In this document: positions 33,251-42,930 of the stretch, in pieces
Numbering within the stretch: the stretch's first letter is position 1
How the letters are laid out: every line of letters begins with the position of its first letter
Source: Chondrus crispus
Taxonomy: Eukaryota; Rhodophyta; Florideophyceae; Gigartinales; Gigartinaceae
Direction: 5' to 3'
Assembly (NCBI RefSeq): GCF_000350225.1
Contig: NW_005178978.1
Location: 1-64,000, forward strand
Length of the DNA: 64,000 nucleotides
Translations under genes and position numbers: made by a program
The notes under the pieces: generated by a model
What the model saw: only the letters and a program-made list of their open reading frames with translations
The model's database searches: none
What the model was told of the DNA's origin: nothing

Positions 33251-34271
33251 TTAGAGCGGCGGTAAACAGCGGTTGGTTCCACGATACTTCTCCAGCCAGG
33301 CCTTAACCCTAGCGCGGCCTTCATTGATGTACTTTCTTGCGTTTCCGCGCTTGTCATATTCGTATCTGGGCGGTGCGACCTTGGTGGTATCCTTCTGATG
33401 GGCGAGGGCAAAATCGACGTCGTCGACGCGATTACGAACACGAATCTCACCGCGGTACTTACTGGCGTCAAAGTTATGATACACAAAATTGATCCAGTAG
33501 TCGTTGTGAGCCGAGTTGTAGGGTACGGGGTAATAAACGCCACCGAAAATCTCCATGTGCATGCGAGTGGATACATGGAAGGTAAATGTGGCCCACGACG
33601 CCCACTCATCCTTAAACCTGACAATGCCAAAGTAGCGGCACGGCCTCTTGTGGCCGACGGGGGAGCCGATTCCATTTAGGCTGTCGCGGGAGCGGGAGAC
33701 CCAGCCTTTAGTGAAGAAAACCATATCGTCATTGGAGAGGAAAAAGTAATCACAGCCGTCGTCTTTCCAGCCTTTGCGAGGACGTTCCAAATGGCGTTGA
33801 TACGGCCGTGGAGACCGTACAGCGGGGTGAAGACGAGCTTAACGACGTCTTCGCTAAAGCCCTTACGCTGCAAAATGGCGTGGGCCTCGTCTTGGAACGC
33901 AGCGCGGAGATCAGGCTCGCCAAAGACGGGATCATCGGAGTCGTGGCCGTAATAAATGCTAAATTTGAAGTGGCTCTGCTCTGATGAGGTAACCGTGTCG
34001 GCAAAGGTCCTCAAGAAAGCTCGGAGGGCAATGTGGGAGCGGGCGTCGCTCTCCGTCCATTTTTCTTTGCCTGCGGAAAGCGTGGGCTGAAGGACGCAAA
34101 AGTGGGAACCGAGGTGTCCCGAATCACCGACATTTGAGGTGTTTGCGGCGGCAGCGAGACGTGCGCGGACGAGTGCGTCCTCTTGTAAAAGCGCTGCGGC
34201 AGCGGAGTCGTCGGCGGTCTCTGCAGCTCCGGAGGATTCTTCGTGGGAGAGTGCAGTGGAGGTGGATGTGC
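33251..34271 (-). pseudogene. Glycosyltransferase-like gene, frameshifted and cut by a gap
   Basis: The minus strand reads, 5' to 3', an Ala/Ser-rich stretch after the gap, HIALRAFLRTFADTVTSSEQ, FKFSIYYGHDSDDPVFGEP and INAIWNVLAKAG (to about 33776). Then, in a different frame, come WKDDGCDYFFLSNDDMVFFT, KRPCRYFGIVRFKDEW and HNDYWINFVYHNFD to the end at 33251. The shift of one base near 33776-33780 splits one domain in two. The NDD motif after a hydrophobic strand resembles the DxD metal/nucleotide-sugar site of GT-A glycosyltransferases, and a hydrophobic anchor may lie in the gap. The class is suggested, not proven; a base-call error next to an unfinished region is as likely as a real mutation. 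Confidence 0.55.
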
Positions 34272-34288
34272 GGTTGAAGAAAAGGATG

Positions 34289-34442
34289 NNNNNNNNNNNN
34301 NNNNNNNNNNNNNNNNNNNNNNNNNNNNNNNNNNNNNNNNNNNNNNNNNNNNNNNNNNNNNNNNNNNNNNNNNNNNNNNNNNNNNNNNNNNNNNNNNNNN
34401 NNNNNNNNNNNNNNNNNNNNNNNNNNNNNNNNNNNNNNNNNN
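34289..34442. other. Assembly gap, 154 N
   Basis: Run of N beside a poly-A/T tract and a 20-base poly-G run (about 34494-34513), which explains the failed assembly. It removes the 5' part of the glycosyltransferase-like gene. Confidence 0.99.
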
Positions 34443-35112
34443 TTTTTGGGAAAAAAAAAATGCCGGCGGTGCGAAACGTTATTCCCGTTGTGGGCGGGGG
34501 GGGGGGGGGGGGGAAGAGCGCTGAACATGACATTCTTTGAGCACAAAGAGGGATGTGTGTAATCTGTGACGTCAAGGCGTACAGTAGCCGCTGGGCGAGT
34601 ACAAATCAAGACTTGCATTGCTGGTGATTCTCTTCATTGCAGTATGAGAGGATGAAGGACGCACTGCCGTGCCGTACGTGTCAGGCGCAAATGAAGTTAG
34701 AGATGATAAAAACTTTCCAAAACTTCAAATAACTTCATCCACTCCACTTACAGCGCCAATGCTGTCTTATCTTACAGTATCTCATCGATCTGCAGTTATC
34801 ATTGTGTACAGGTGTTCACTCTGTACACCACCGACACGCTTTTAAGTCCTCCACTCTCAGAGGGACTCCCCATCTAACTGTTTCGCTCACCTGCTCTGTT
34901 TATTGCTCTGTCCCCTGTCGGCACGCTCCCCGCTTCCCGGCGCCACCGTTCCTCCCACTCGTGCACCCCGTGTGAACCCCCCTCCCCCCCACCCCCGACT
35001 GGCTGGGGGCCCAATTTCAGTTATCACTCTTGAGCCCTCCTGTTCATCTTGCCCTCTACCTCCCCAACACGCCCCCCATCCTCCTCACATCCCACACAAA
35101 CCGTTTCTCTCC

Positions 35113-38100
35113 ATGCCGGTACGTCCGTCCTCTCCTCCTTCCCCCGCGCCCTCCCCTCCACAAGTCTACACCACTTTCCCCCTACGCCGCCCCTCCGTAC
35201 CCATCGTCCCCGCCGTAGCACGCGCTCCGGACGGGCTGGCCCGTGACCTCGAGCTCGAGAAGAGATGGGCCGCCGTCAAGGACCGACTTTCCCGCCACCA
35301 GGCCTCCATGCAGAATGCCCAACCTATCTGCCCCAATCAGCGTGAATGGGTTGACGTCTACTCGGAGGTCGCAAAGTTGTTTCAAGAAAACGACGCCACG
35401 AGAAAACGACGCATTTATGTCTACGTCAGGCAGTTCGTCAAAGACCTCGTCGCGTCCCAGCGCTGCGTACTTCAAAACCTCCCCAAGACTGCTTTCTTGC
35501 TCAAGGAGTACTGCAGGATCTGGAAGGCCACCATGGCTTTTGTTAGCTACATGAAGCGCGTCCTTCACCACCTCCATCGCTTTTGGATCCCCGATAATGT
35601 CAACACCCTCAAGAACGACCCTGTCCGCCCGGTCGACAATCTCCTCATGTTCTACTGGCGCGAAGATCTTCTCTCGGAAATGCCCCAGGTCATAGAGATT
35701 GCACTTGGCTTGGTCGACCAGGACCGTCGTGGCCTTCCCGTCGACTACTCCCTCATACGAGGCGTCGTCAACACCCTCGTTGAGATTGGCGCCGCTGATG
35801 TTGTATCTCCCCGCCAGGATTCATCTGACGAGCAGGGCTTCACCACACTCCCGACTTTGCACCTCTACATTCGCGTCTTCGAGGAAGAGTTTCTTGCCCT
35901 CACCGAAACGTTTTACAAGGCGGAGGGCGAGAAGATGGTTGAGGTTGGCGACGCAACTCAGTTCACAAAAATTGTCCTCGCCCGTCTCGAGGAGGAGGCA
36001 GAACGTGGCCGCCGCTTGCTTCACCCAGATTCCGTCCCGCGTCTGTGCAAAGCCACGGAGCAGCAGCTTATCGGAAACCATCTCGCTTACTTGCAGGACA
36101 AGGCTATCGCCATGGTGAAGGAGGGGCGCGAGGACGACCTCAAACTTATTTTTACCTTGCTCAAGCGCGTCGCCGATGGCTTACCCCCCCTGCGTGCGTT
36201 TTTCGTCGGTTTCATTCGCGCCGAGGGAAGCTTGGTTGTAAACCAGCATGTCGACAAAGTCTCTGGTAAGCAAGATATGCAGAGCAATTTGGAGCTTGTG
36301 CGCGTCCTTATTAGGTTGTATCGCAAGCATGCCACTCTCATCACCCGATGTTTTGATGGCGCTCAAACAATCATGACCGCCATTGACGATGCCTTTCGCA
36401 GCTTTACGAATAGCCCCCTCGGTAATATTTGTCTTCCAAACCTGATTGCACATTATGTTGACCAAGTCTTGCGGCAGGGGGAAAAGTTTGACCGTGCAAT
36501 GTGGGATACTAAGAGGGACGAAGCTGCCCCCACGGCAAAGAGAAGAAAGTTGAACGCTGACTCGGATGTCGGTGCAAAACCAAGCACGTCTGGCGCTGGT
36601 ACCAGTCTGAAAACTTTACCACCGGTGGAGGTTGGTAGTGTTCCGCGTGATTCAGATATCAGCATTGACATTGAAAGAGAAAACACGGAAAGCAGTTTAT
36701 TACAATACTTAGCAGAGCTGGTCCGGCTGTTCATGTACCTTGAGGAGAAGGACAAGTTTTTTGACACTCATCGCCGCCTATTTGCGAAGCGCCTGATGTC
36801 GCACCATGACGAGCACTTAGAAACATCATTCATCAGCATGATCAAGGAGCAAATGGGTCAGTTTTACACACAGCGTCTCAGTGGGATGCTACAGGACAAA
36901 TTAGCCAGCAATACGATGCAGAAAGCGTTTCAGAAGTATCTTGTGGAACGGCGCGTGGAATGCAGGAAGCGAAAGGAGGAAGTCTTGGTACCCTTCACAG
37001 ATGGCATCCTTGACGAGGATACCATTCCCCCGGCGGACAGTATTTTAGAAAGAGGCGGCCTTGAGGGGATGGCAGACAGGCTGCTCGGAACCAGTCTTGC
37101 CCGTGCCACTCTACCCACTCACAGCAGTGCTGACACAGGTGCAATTGTCCCATCAGATGCAAATCCCGCCATTGGGTTTTCTATGCTTCTTAACGTCGCG
37201 AACTCTCACACAGAAAAGGGCAGAGCAGAGCAGAGGGAACGAAACGTGAAGAGTATTGACGAAAACATTCTGAAGTTTGAAGAAGCTCTCGGTATTGACT
37301 TCAATGCGCATGTCCTCAATGCCTTGCACTGGCCATCAGTAGAAGTCGCGAAGCTTCGGCTCCCGCCATTGTTGCTAGCCTGCCAGGAACTGTTTTCCGA
37401 CTTCTACATGCGCGACAAGGAGACGAGAAAGCTGTCATGGATCCATGCATTATCGGTTGTGAACCTTGTTGGTACTTTCAGTGGAATGGGGTACACTTTT
37501 GTTGTGTCGACGTTTCAAGCTTGCATCCTGCTGCTCTTCAATGACAGTGATCGCATACGTGTCGTAGACGCACGTAAGATGCTGAACCTGTCACTGGAGC
37601 AGTTATGTCATCACATCAAGCCGTTGCTTGTCAGCCGAAAGTGCAGAGTATTGAGGCTTGAAAGACGGCCAGCAAACGAGACCACAGAAACTTTTGCTAC
37701 CGTGAACAGGCCAAATGAGAAGTCGAAAATGAACTCGACTAACATTTACCCAATACCCAATAGCGGTCGCCTGTCATTCGCTCCTCAGGTTATGCAATGT
37801 CAAGCAGTCTCGGATGATTCGGGTCGGCCTGCCACCGACGTTTTAGCTCCGAAGTCATCAGAGGCCAATACATATCATGAAGGTGGTCCCGAAAGAACTG
37901 CCGATGGCGATAGAGCGCAATCTACTGAAGCAAGGTCCATAGCAATAGGACCTGACGCCAATCAGGGAGACGGCAATGAGTCCGAGAGCTTCGTAAATAC
38001 GACACACCCAGCACCCCCGGGGGCGACTGCCCCCGCACAGGTTCAGCAGGCCAAAGAGGGTACCGCAAGTGCTTCAGAGATAAATACAGGTAGCGTTGAA

Positions 38101-38529
38101 CCGCGCGGTGAGTCTGCAAAGGAAGGCGAAAGCGACTCTCCGAAGAACACGCAAACAGAAAGGAGCCAGGCAGACGCCAGATTCATGCAAGAAGGAGATA
38201 TACTACATATTAACCTCGGTTTCAAGTCAAGGCTGCACCGAGTAGTTGTTCCAGCAAGTATCCCGAAGGTGGCTAGTGCAAACACGACTACAAGCAAGAA
38301 ACATGTAGTGGTTGACCGCAGCACGCGAGTAGATGCAGTATTGGTGAAGATCATGAAAACGAAAAAGGAGTTGACGCACGCCGCGTTAAATAATCTTGTG
38401 GTGGAAGCTCTTGCTCCAACGTTCTTACCGGATCCGCGGCTGATCAAAAAGAGACTGGAGCGATTGATTGAACAGGAGTATGTGGAGAGGGACAAGGATG
38501 ATCCCCGTTTGTACAGATATGCATCATGA
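35113..38529 (+). CDS. Large divergent cullin (ubiquitin ligase scaffold)
   Basis: Intronless gene; ATG 35113 (MPVRPSSPPS) gives 1138 residues, against about 750-800 for ordinary cullins. The N-terminal helical repeats (about 90-450) would bind a substrate adaptor. The cullin homology region follows (about 510-850), with LFMYLEEKDKFFDTHRRLFAKRL and FVVSTFQACILLLFNDSDRI. The C-terminal winged helix (about 1070-1138) contains VDAVLVKIMKTKKELTH, where Lys 1082 matches the NEDD8 site. Two insertions stand out: TAKRRKLNADSD near residue 476 (nuclear-signal-like) and some 170 Ser/Glu-rich residues before the neddylation domain. Subfamily not assigned. An upstream in-frame TTG at 34903 adds only Pro-rich sequence. 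Confidence 0.85.
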   Translation: MPVRPSSPPSPAPSPPQVYTTFPLRRPSVPIVPAVARAPDGLARDLELEKRWAAVKDRLSRHQASMQNAQPICPNQREWVDVYSEVAKLFQENDATRKRRIYVYVRQFVKDLVASQRCVLQNLPKTAFLLKEYCRIWKATMAFVSYMKRVLHHLHRFWIPDNVNTLKNDPVRPVDNLLMFYWREDLLSEMPQVIEIALGLVDQDRRGLPVDYSLIRGVVNTLVEIGAADVVSPRQDSSDEQGFTTLPTLHLYIRVFEEEFLALTETFYKAEGEKMVEVGDATQFTKIVLARLEEEAERGRRLLHPDSVPRLCKATEQQLIGNHLAYLQDKAIAMVKEGREDDLKLIFTLLKRVADGLPPLRAFFVGFIRAEGSLVVNQHVDKVSGKQDMQSNLELVRVLIRLYRKHATLITRCFDGAQTIMTAIDDAFRSFTNSPLGNICLPNLIAHYVDQVLRQGEKFDRAMWDTKRDEAAPTAKRRKLNADSDVGAKPSTSGAGTSLKTLPPVEVGSVPRDSDISIDIERENTESSLLQYLAELVRLFMYLEEKDKFFDTHRRLFAKRLMSHHDEHLETSFISMIKEQMGQFYTQRLSGMLQDKLASNTMQKAFQKYLVERRVECRKRKEEVLVPFTDGILDEDTIPPADSILERGGLEGMADRLLGTSLARATLPTHSSADTGAIVPSDANPAIGFSMLLNVANSHTEKGRAEQRERNVKSIDENILKFEEALGIDFNAHVLNALHWPSVEVAKLRLPPLLLACQELFSDFYMRDKETRKLSWIHALSVVNLVGTFSGMGYTFVVSTFQACILLLFNDSDRIRVVDARKMLNLSLEQLCHHIKPLLVSRKCRVLRLERRPANETTETFATVNRPNEKSKMNSTNIYPIPNSGRLSFAPQVMQCQAVSDDSGRPATDVLAPKSSEANTYHEGGPERTADGDRAQSTEARSIAIGPDANQGDGNESESFVNTTHPAPPGATAPAQVQQAKEGTASASEINTGSVEPRGESAKEGESDSPKNTQTERSQADARFMQEGDILHINLGFKSRLHRVVVPASIPKVASANTTTSKKHVVVDRSTRVDAVLVKIMKTKKELTHAALNNLVVEALAPTFLPDPRLIKKRLERLIEQEYVERDKDDPRLYRYAS

Positions 38530-38842
38530 GATGCAGATGATGCACAGGATGCGACAATTAATGCGAAGCACTTGTACATATTTGAAGTGATCGAGTGAAG
38601 CCTGAGCAAAAGTAGCAAGGAAAGCTCATTAACTTTTGCAACTAATCCTCATGAAACCATGCACGGTGATCTCTGTGAAGGTACTTGAGTGCGTTTATTA
38701 TGTTCGATAAAAACTATTTGTTGAGATGGACAACTGGTATGACGCCTCACCTTCGCGTGGTGCGGCCTGGCATATCAACCAGTTGCGCATAAACAGGCGT
38801 GGGATAGCCCCCATGTGAGGCACAGCAATTAGCATATGGTCA

Positions 38843-39373
38843 CTATGACTTAGATATGTCAAAATCATCTTGGGGCAGATCATCGACTGCGAGAATCATA
38901 GCAAACCAACCAACTTCGGAATGCGGACTAAAATCGGTGGGCTCCTTATACATTGCACCCTCGAAAATCGGAAGACCCACAAGATTCTTTCTGGTGTCAT
39001 CCAGATGGCCTTTGAGTATCCTCTTGACAGAGAAAGGCGTGCCGTCAGAACCGAAGTAACGCTCTATCTGGAGCAAGAGTTCGCCATCGCGGTCAGAATA
39101 AGTCCAGGAAGCGTCGACCTTATCAGGGCTTGGACCGTCGGTCCTGCCAATTGAAAGGGAGCCGTCCTCTGACAAGTAGACTGCGGATGTACAGGAGCAG
39201 GAGTCTTCGTCCTCTTCAAGCTGGTACGACTTGTTGGCGATAGCGGCTGCTGATAGAGTGCATCGCACGTTGAGGGTGTGGCGGGGGCGTGAAGGGTTGC
39301 GCGGGGAAATGGCGGAATGTGCGCGGCGAGTTGTGAGCCCTGTGAAGGTGGAGACTGGTGCGAAGGCAAGCAT
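38843..39373 (-). CDS. Probable plastid-targeted protein of unknown function
   Basis: ATG at 39371-39373 gives 176 residues. The N-terminus (MLAFAPVSTFTGLTTRRAHS) is rich in Ser, Thr and Arg, lacks acids, and fits a red-algal transit peptide of about 40-45 residues. The mature part is acidic with beta-like strands (ASWTYSDRDGELLLQIERYF, TPFSVKRILKGHLDD) and a short Cys cluster (SCSCTSAV). I do not recognise the family. It converges on the cullin gene, with about 310 bp between the stops. Confidence 0.72.
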   Translation of the reverse strand: MLAFAPVSTFTGLTTRRAHSAISPRNPSRPRHTLNVRCTLSAAAIANKSYQLEEDEDSCSCTSAVYLSEDGSLSIGRTDGPSPDKVDASWTYSDRDGELLLQIERYFGSDGTPFSVKRILKGHLDDTRKNLVGLPIFEGAMYKEPTDFSPHSEVGWFAMILAVDDLPQDDFDISKS

Positions 39374-39963
39374 GACGAAGAAGAAAGGGGTTCTAGGGGC
39401 AGAGGGAGGGAAAGTGGAGGGGACGAGCTGAAGACTTCGGAAAGTGAGTTTATCGTAAACTTTACGTGGAGCTAGTTACTGGCTAGAGGTCCTCCAAATC
39501 CTGGTCCACAACATCTCACACATCTCCTCTTAGCTCTGCCCCATGAGAGTGCAGCCCCTGCCTCTGATCCGGAGATTTTTGCTACTGTATGATTATTTAG
39601 GGCTCACCTCTGCTTGCCAACCACATTGCAGAATTAGACTATGTGGCCACTTTGCGATTATCTATTGGCGTTGCCGGTACATATTCAGCCTTTGAGTCGA
39701 AGACCTGTTCTCCACCACGGAGATTCGTGACTACGTAACAGTCCAAGTACGGCAACCCGATGGATGGCTGGTGCAATGCCCCGTGGTGGAGTATCTTGAA
39801 TCACACGCACCTGCTTCTTCACCACACACTCAGTACACTTCGCTCCACTTATCGTGCGTTAGATACCGTCGTTATCGCGGAAACGCTATGCGCAGCCTTA
39901 CCTAACTGACCACCCCTGGTCGCCGTCGCTTCCGGTCGGCTGCCACCACATCTGCTTGGTCCT
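39374..39963. other. Intergenic region
   Basis: Promoter side of the plastid-targeted gene. No gene recognised. Confidence 0.5.
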
Positions 39964-40572
39964 CTAGATCTCGTTTTCAATGGCAATCAGCGAATGCCAA
40001 ACAGAACGGAATGATGCAGACCCCGACGATCCGGAGCATTCGCTAGCGAGCTTGCACATCTCCTCCACCCTCTCCCAGTCCGACTTGGAGTCATTCCGAT
40101 GAAGGGCAATCCCGCTTCCTGACTTTTTCTTTTTCTTCTCCGTCTCGCCACACTTCACATCACACCAGCCCCCGCTCTTCGCCCGCCTCACCGTCAGCGG
40201 AATATCCCGCCCATCATGTCCCCCCGCCAAAATCCGACCCGCCACAGCCTTGATGCGCCGCCCCGCATCATGCTTGTTGGGATCCTCCGATCTTCGCCCA
40301 CGATGTAGCTCCCTCAATGACCTTCGTCCGGTTCGAACATGCCGCATGGTCGACGGGCTCCCAGCCGCCGCCGCGTCGAAGCGCACTCGAGGCCCAATCG
40401 ACCCCATCGTCGCCTGTGAGTTTCGCAAACTCTTCGGCGAGCATTTTTGCGCAGCAGGCCTACTCACCCGTGCTGTGCTGTCGCTAGCTTCACCAGCAGC
40501 CATGAGGCCTCCACCTCCAGCCGGCGTTTTTGCTTTTCGTCCCAACGATTTTACCCTGTTTAACATCGGCAT
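39964..40572 (-). CDS. Doubtful basic protein, unknown
   Basis: ATG at 40570-40572 (MPMLNRVKSLGRKAK) gives 202 residues, very basic, with KKKKKSGSG near 40125 and Arg/Ser-rich stretches (RRSLRELHRGRRSED). The last 40 residues (SDWERVEEMCKLASEC, SVWHSLIAIENEI) look more like a folded helix. It could be a nuclear protein, or a chance frame in GC-rich DNA. Confidence 0.4.
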   Translation of the reverse strand: MPMLNRVKSLGRKAKTPAGGGGLMAAGEASDSTARVSRPAAQKCSPKSLRNSQATMGSIGPRVRFDAAAAGSPSTMRHVRTGRRSLRELHRGRRSEDPNKHDAGRRIKAVAGRILAGGHDGRDIPLTVRRAKSGGWCDVKCGETEKKKKKSGSGIALHRNDSKSDWERVEEMCKLASECSGSSGSASFRSVWHSLIAIENEI

Positions 40573-41470
40573 CGTCACAGCGTCGTCTGAATTACTTAGG
40601 CTGCAGACTCGAGCCGTCAATTTCGAGGTCGGCAGCTTTAGACGCCTGGATGTCAGACGAGTTCACGTCTGGTGCTGTGCTGATGGAAAATGGTCTTCTC
40701 GATCTTGGTGCTTGCCCTGGTCGCATTAGCACGTCGCTGGACAACGGCAGTGTCCTGCCTGACTGTCAGCTTTAAATGAATTTCTGGGAGTGCACAAACC
40801 GCGATTTCTTGGTCCTCACATACATGCTTCAGTATGCGAGGGTAGTATGCGAGGGTCTTTATTTTCACGCTTCAGACGTCTAGGGATATGATTCAGTCTT
40901 TTAGTCTTTTTTTGTACTTATACGAGCGACGGATCCGTCGCTTTGGTGCACAAGGATGAACGTATGATCTTCCGCCGTACAAGAATGTCTCAGTATCCTG
41001 CAAAAAGTATTCAGTGATCGTATCATGCTCCATATCAAGACAGCAAAAGGCTCCTGCGCACTTCAAGGACACCAAATTTCCTATCATTCACAGAAATTTC
41101 ATGTTCGATACGCATTTGTGCAACCTCTTAAAGTCATGCCCAACCAGTCTACCTTTTTCCCTGACTCTATGTTGAACAACACTACCCATTGACATACTGT
41201 ACCGCCACCAAGGTTTGCATAATTCCTACAAAACGTTTCAAAAAGATAATGATCTCATTGAAAAGTTTCGCCCCAGCCGTTATGGATATCATACTAGTGT
41301 ACAGGAATAATAATAAAAAGGGCCATTTGCGGATCTTGGGGTGACAGGTGCGGCTTTTGATGCCCCTAATAAAAAGCCAGGTCGATGCTTGTTCGGACAA
41401 ACCAAGAAAAAGAAACACCCATTTTCCTCATGAAGATATTCGTAGTTTATTGGTTCTAGTCGGTCACGAG
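40573..41470. other. Region without recognisable genes
   Basis: Short open frames only. No support for a gene or repeat. Confidence 0.45.
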
Positions 41471-41541
41471 ACATCGGTTAAGAGGGGACACACAAAGGCT
41501 ACGCAGACATCGGTTAAGAGGGGACACACAAAGGCTACGCA
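41471..41541. repeat. Two-copy 36-bp perfect tandem repeat
   Basis: The unit starts ACATCGGTTAAGAGGGGACA at 41471 and 41507. It lies about 100 bp outside the DIRS-like element's repeat. Confidence 0.9.
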
Positions 41542-41644
41542 AACCATTAAACCGAACTGGAAAACATAAAGAAAACATAAAGAGAGAAAAAGACATGATG
41601 AGAAAGGAAACTACCAAGAGGGCGGCGCAGCCGGGGCTGGGCGG

Positions 41645-41826
41645 GCAAGAGAAATAGACATGGCCAGGAGAGGGGGGCTGGCAAGAGGCTCACGATGGCG
41701 CCATAAGTACCACGGAGCAGCGAGACTGCGAGGTGAGGTACGCTCGGTTGGCTGGTAGTAATTACAGCCACTCGCTATTCTCCGGGGAGTTTCACCCCTA
41801 TACACGCTAGCGTGTACAGAGACGCG
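41645..41826 (-). repeat. 182-bp direct repeat, 3' side of the DIRS-like element
   Basis: Matches 45814-45995 with only two differences that I see. It ends with the inverted repeat TACACGCTAGCGTGTA just before GACGCG. Confidence 0.9.
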
Positions 41827-41947
41827 AAGGGGGCAAATAAAAGCGGTAGCGGATGCACGGAGAGCGCTAGACATGCGGTAGCATGTGCGCAAAGAACCAC
41901 TCCGAAGCGGCGGTGACAATAATACGGCTATCGAAGTAAACAGAAAA

Positions 41948-42930
41948 CTAGTTCTGCGATGCCCAATCCAGACGGGTCATAATCCATTCGCGGCTGAACT
42001 GGAGGACGAGCAGCTCGTTGAAGCCACCGATACGAGCGCTGTGCGATGCGAAGTAGCAGCCAGGCGGCGGAGCGCCGTTGACGAGGGCAACGGCAGTCTC
42101 AACCGTAATGCCGAGATCGGCAGTGCCGACCTTTTGTCCACGTCTGAGATTGAAGAAACCAAGATTGGCGGGACGCAAGGAGCGCCATTTCGAAAGCAAT
42201 TCGTTTGGCGAAGCAGTAGAGGTCCAGACGGGGTTGGTTGGAAGTGAAAGGCGTAATGGTCGAGACCGAGATTTGCCTTTCCGGTGAGTGATCACCGCAC
42301 TCACTCTCTCCGCCGAAATGGTGATGTCGCTGTTTTTCAGATAGGCGACAGACACCGACCGGCACTGAAAGACAAATGCAAACACCACTGTAGCACAATA
42401 GCCCACCGTGTCTACGTCCTCGGCAGATACCCCACATTCCACAATCTGCCTCATGAGGGCTGCCGGGAGCCCAAACCGGGCCATATGAACGACGCCTTGA
42501 AGATCATCCTTGTTAGCATATGCGCGGACAAGAGCCGATACCATGGGAGTATGAGTTGAGGAATCGAAGTTGAGGAGCTCGTGGTATCGAGATACGGCCG
42601 TAACGTACTGCGCCACTGACGTCGGACCAACCCTGCCTTCGAGATGCAAGTAGCCGATATATGCTAGAACATCCCCCTCCTTCACCCCAAGCCGCGGTCG
42701 TCCATCTTCGTCGCAGAAGGTAAACCATTTCTTGATCTGGCTGGAGCGATTGGCCCAAGTCCCGTCACTCCATCCGTAGTTGGCAAGCAAGTCTGCTGCG
42801 GCCTGGGCGCTTCCCGTTGCACCATCATCCCCACATCGGCTCAATACTGCATCCCGTATCCCCTCCTGCCACACCACCCTCACGCCATTGTTGCGAGAAC
42901 GACGGACCAGTCGGCGTTGAGATTTTTCGA
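41948..42930 (-). pseudogene. Tyrosine recombinase domain, cut before its catalytic Tyr
   Basis: In the 802-codon frame 41948-44356 the recombinase part starts near FSTAEFEKSQRRL (about 42925). It holds an N-terminal helical domain (DLLANYGWSDGTWANRSSQI), a CRSVSVAYLKNSDI box and the HSARIGG motif (His and Arg of the active site, near 42035). A TAG at 41948-41950 ends the frame after RLDWASQN. In the same frame the next residues are FSVYFDSR, whose Tyr is where the nucleophile should be, and the frame then runs to TAG at 41867. So either readthrough occurs or the enzyme is dead. The open frame upstream of 42930 is a shadow of RT. Confidence 0.75.

Noticed and set aside
34494-34513. Poly-G run as a quadruplex element
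   Set aside because: It borders an unfinished gap and may be an assembly artefact.
34903-35112. Upstream extension of the cullin from TTG
   Set aside because: Non-ATG start and Pro/His-rich sequence typical of a pyrimidine-rich 5' UTR; ATG at 35113 is better.
41471-41541. Two-unit 36-bp repeat as a CRISPR array
   Set aside because: Directly tandem, with no spacers, in a eukaryotic genome.
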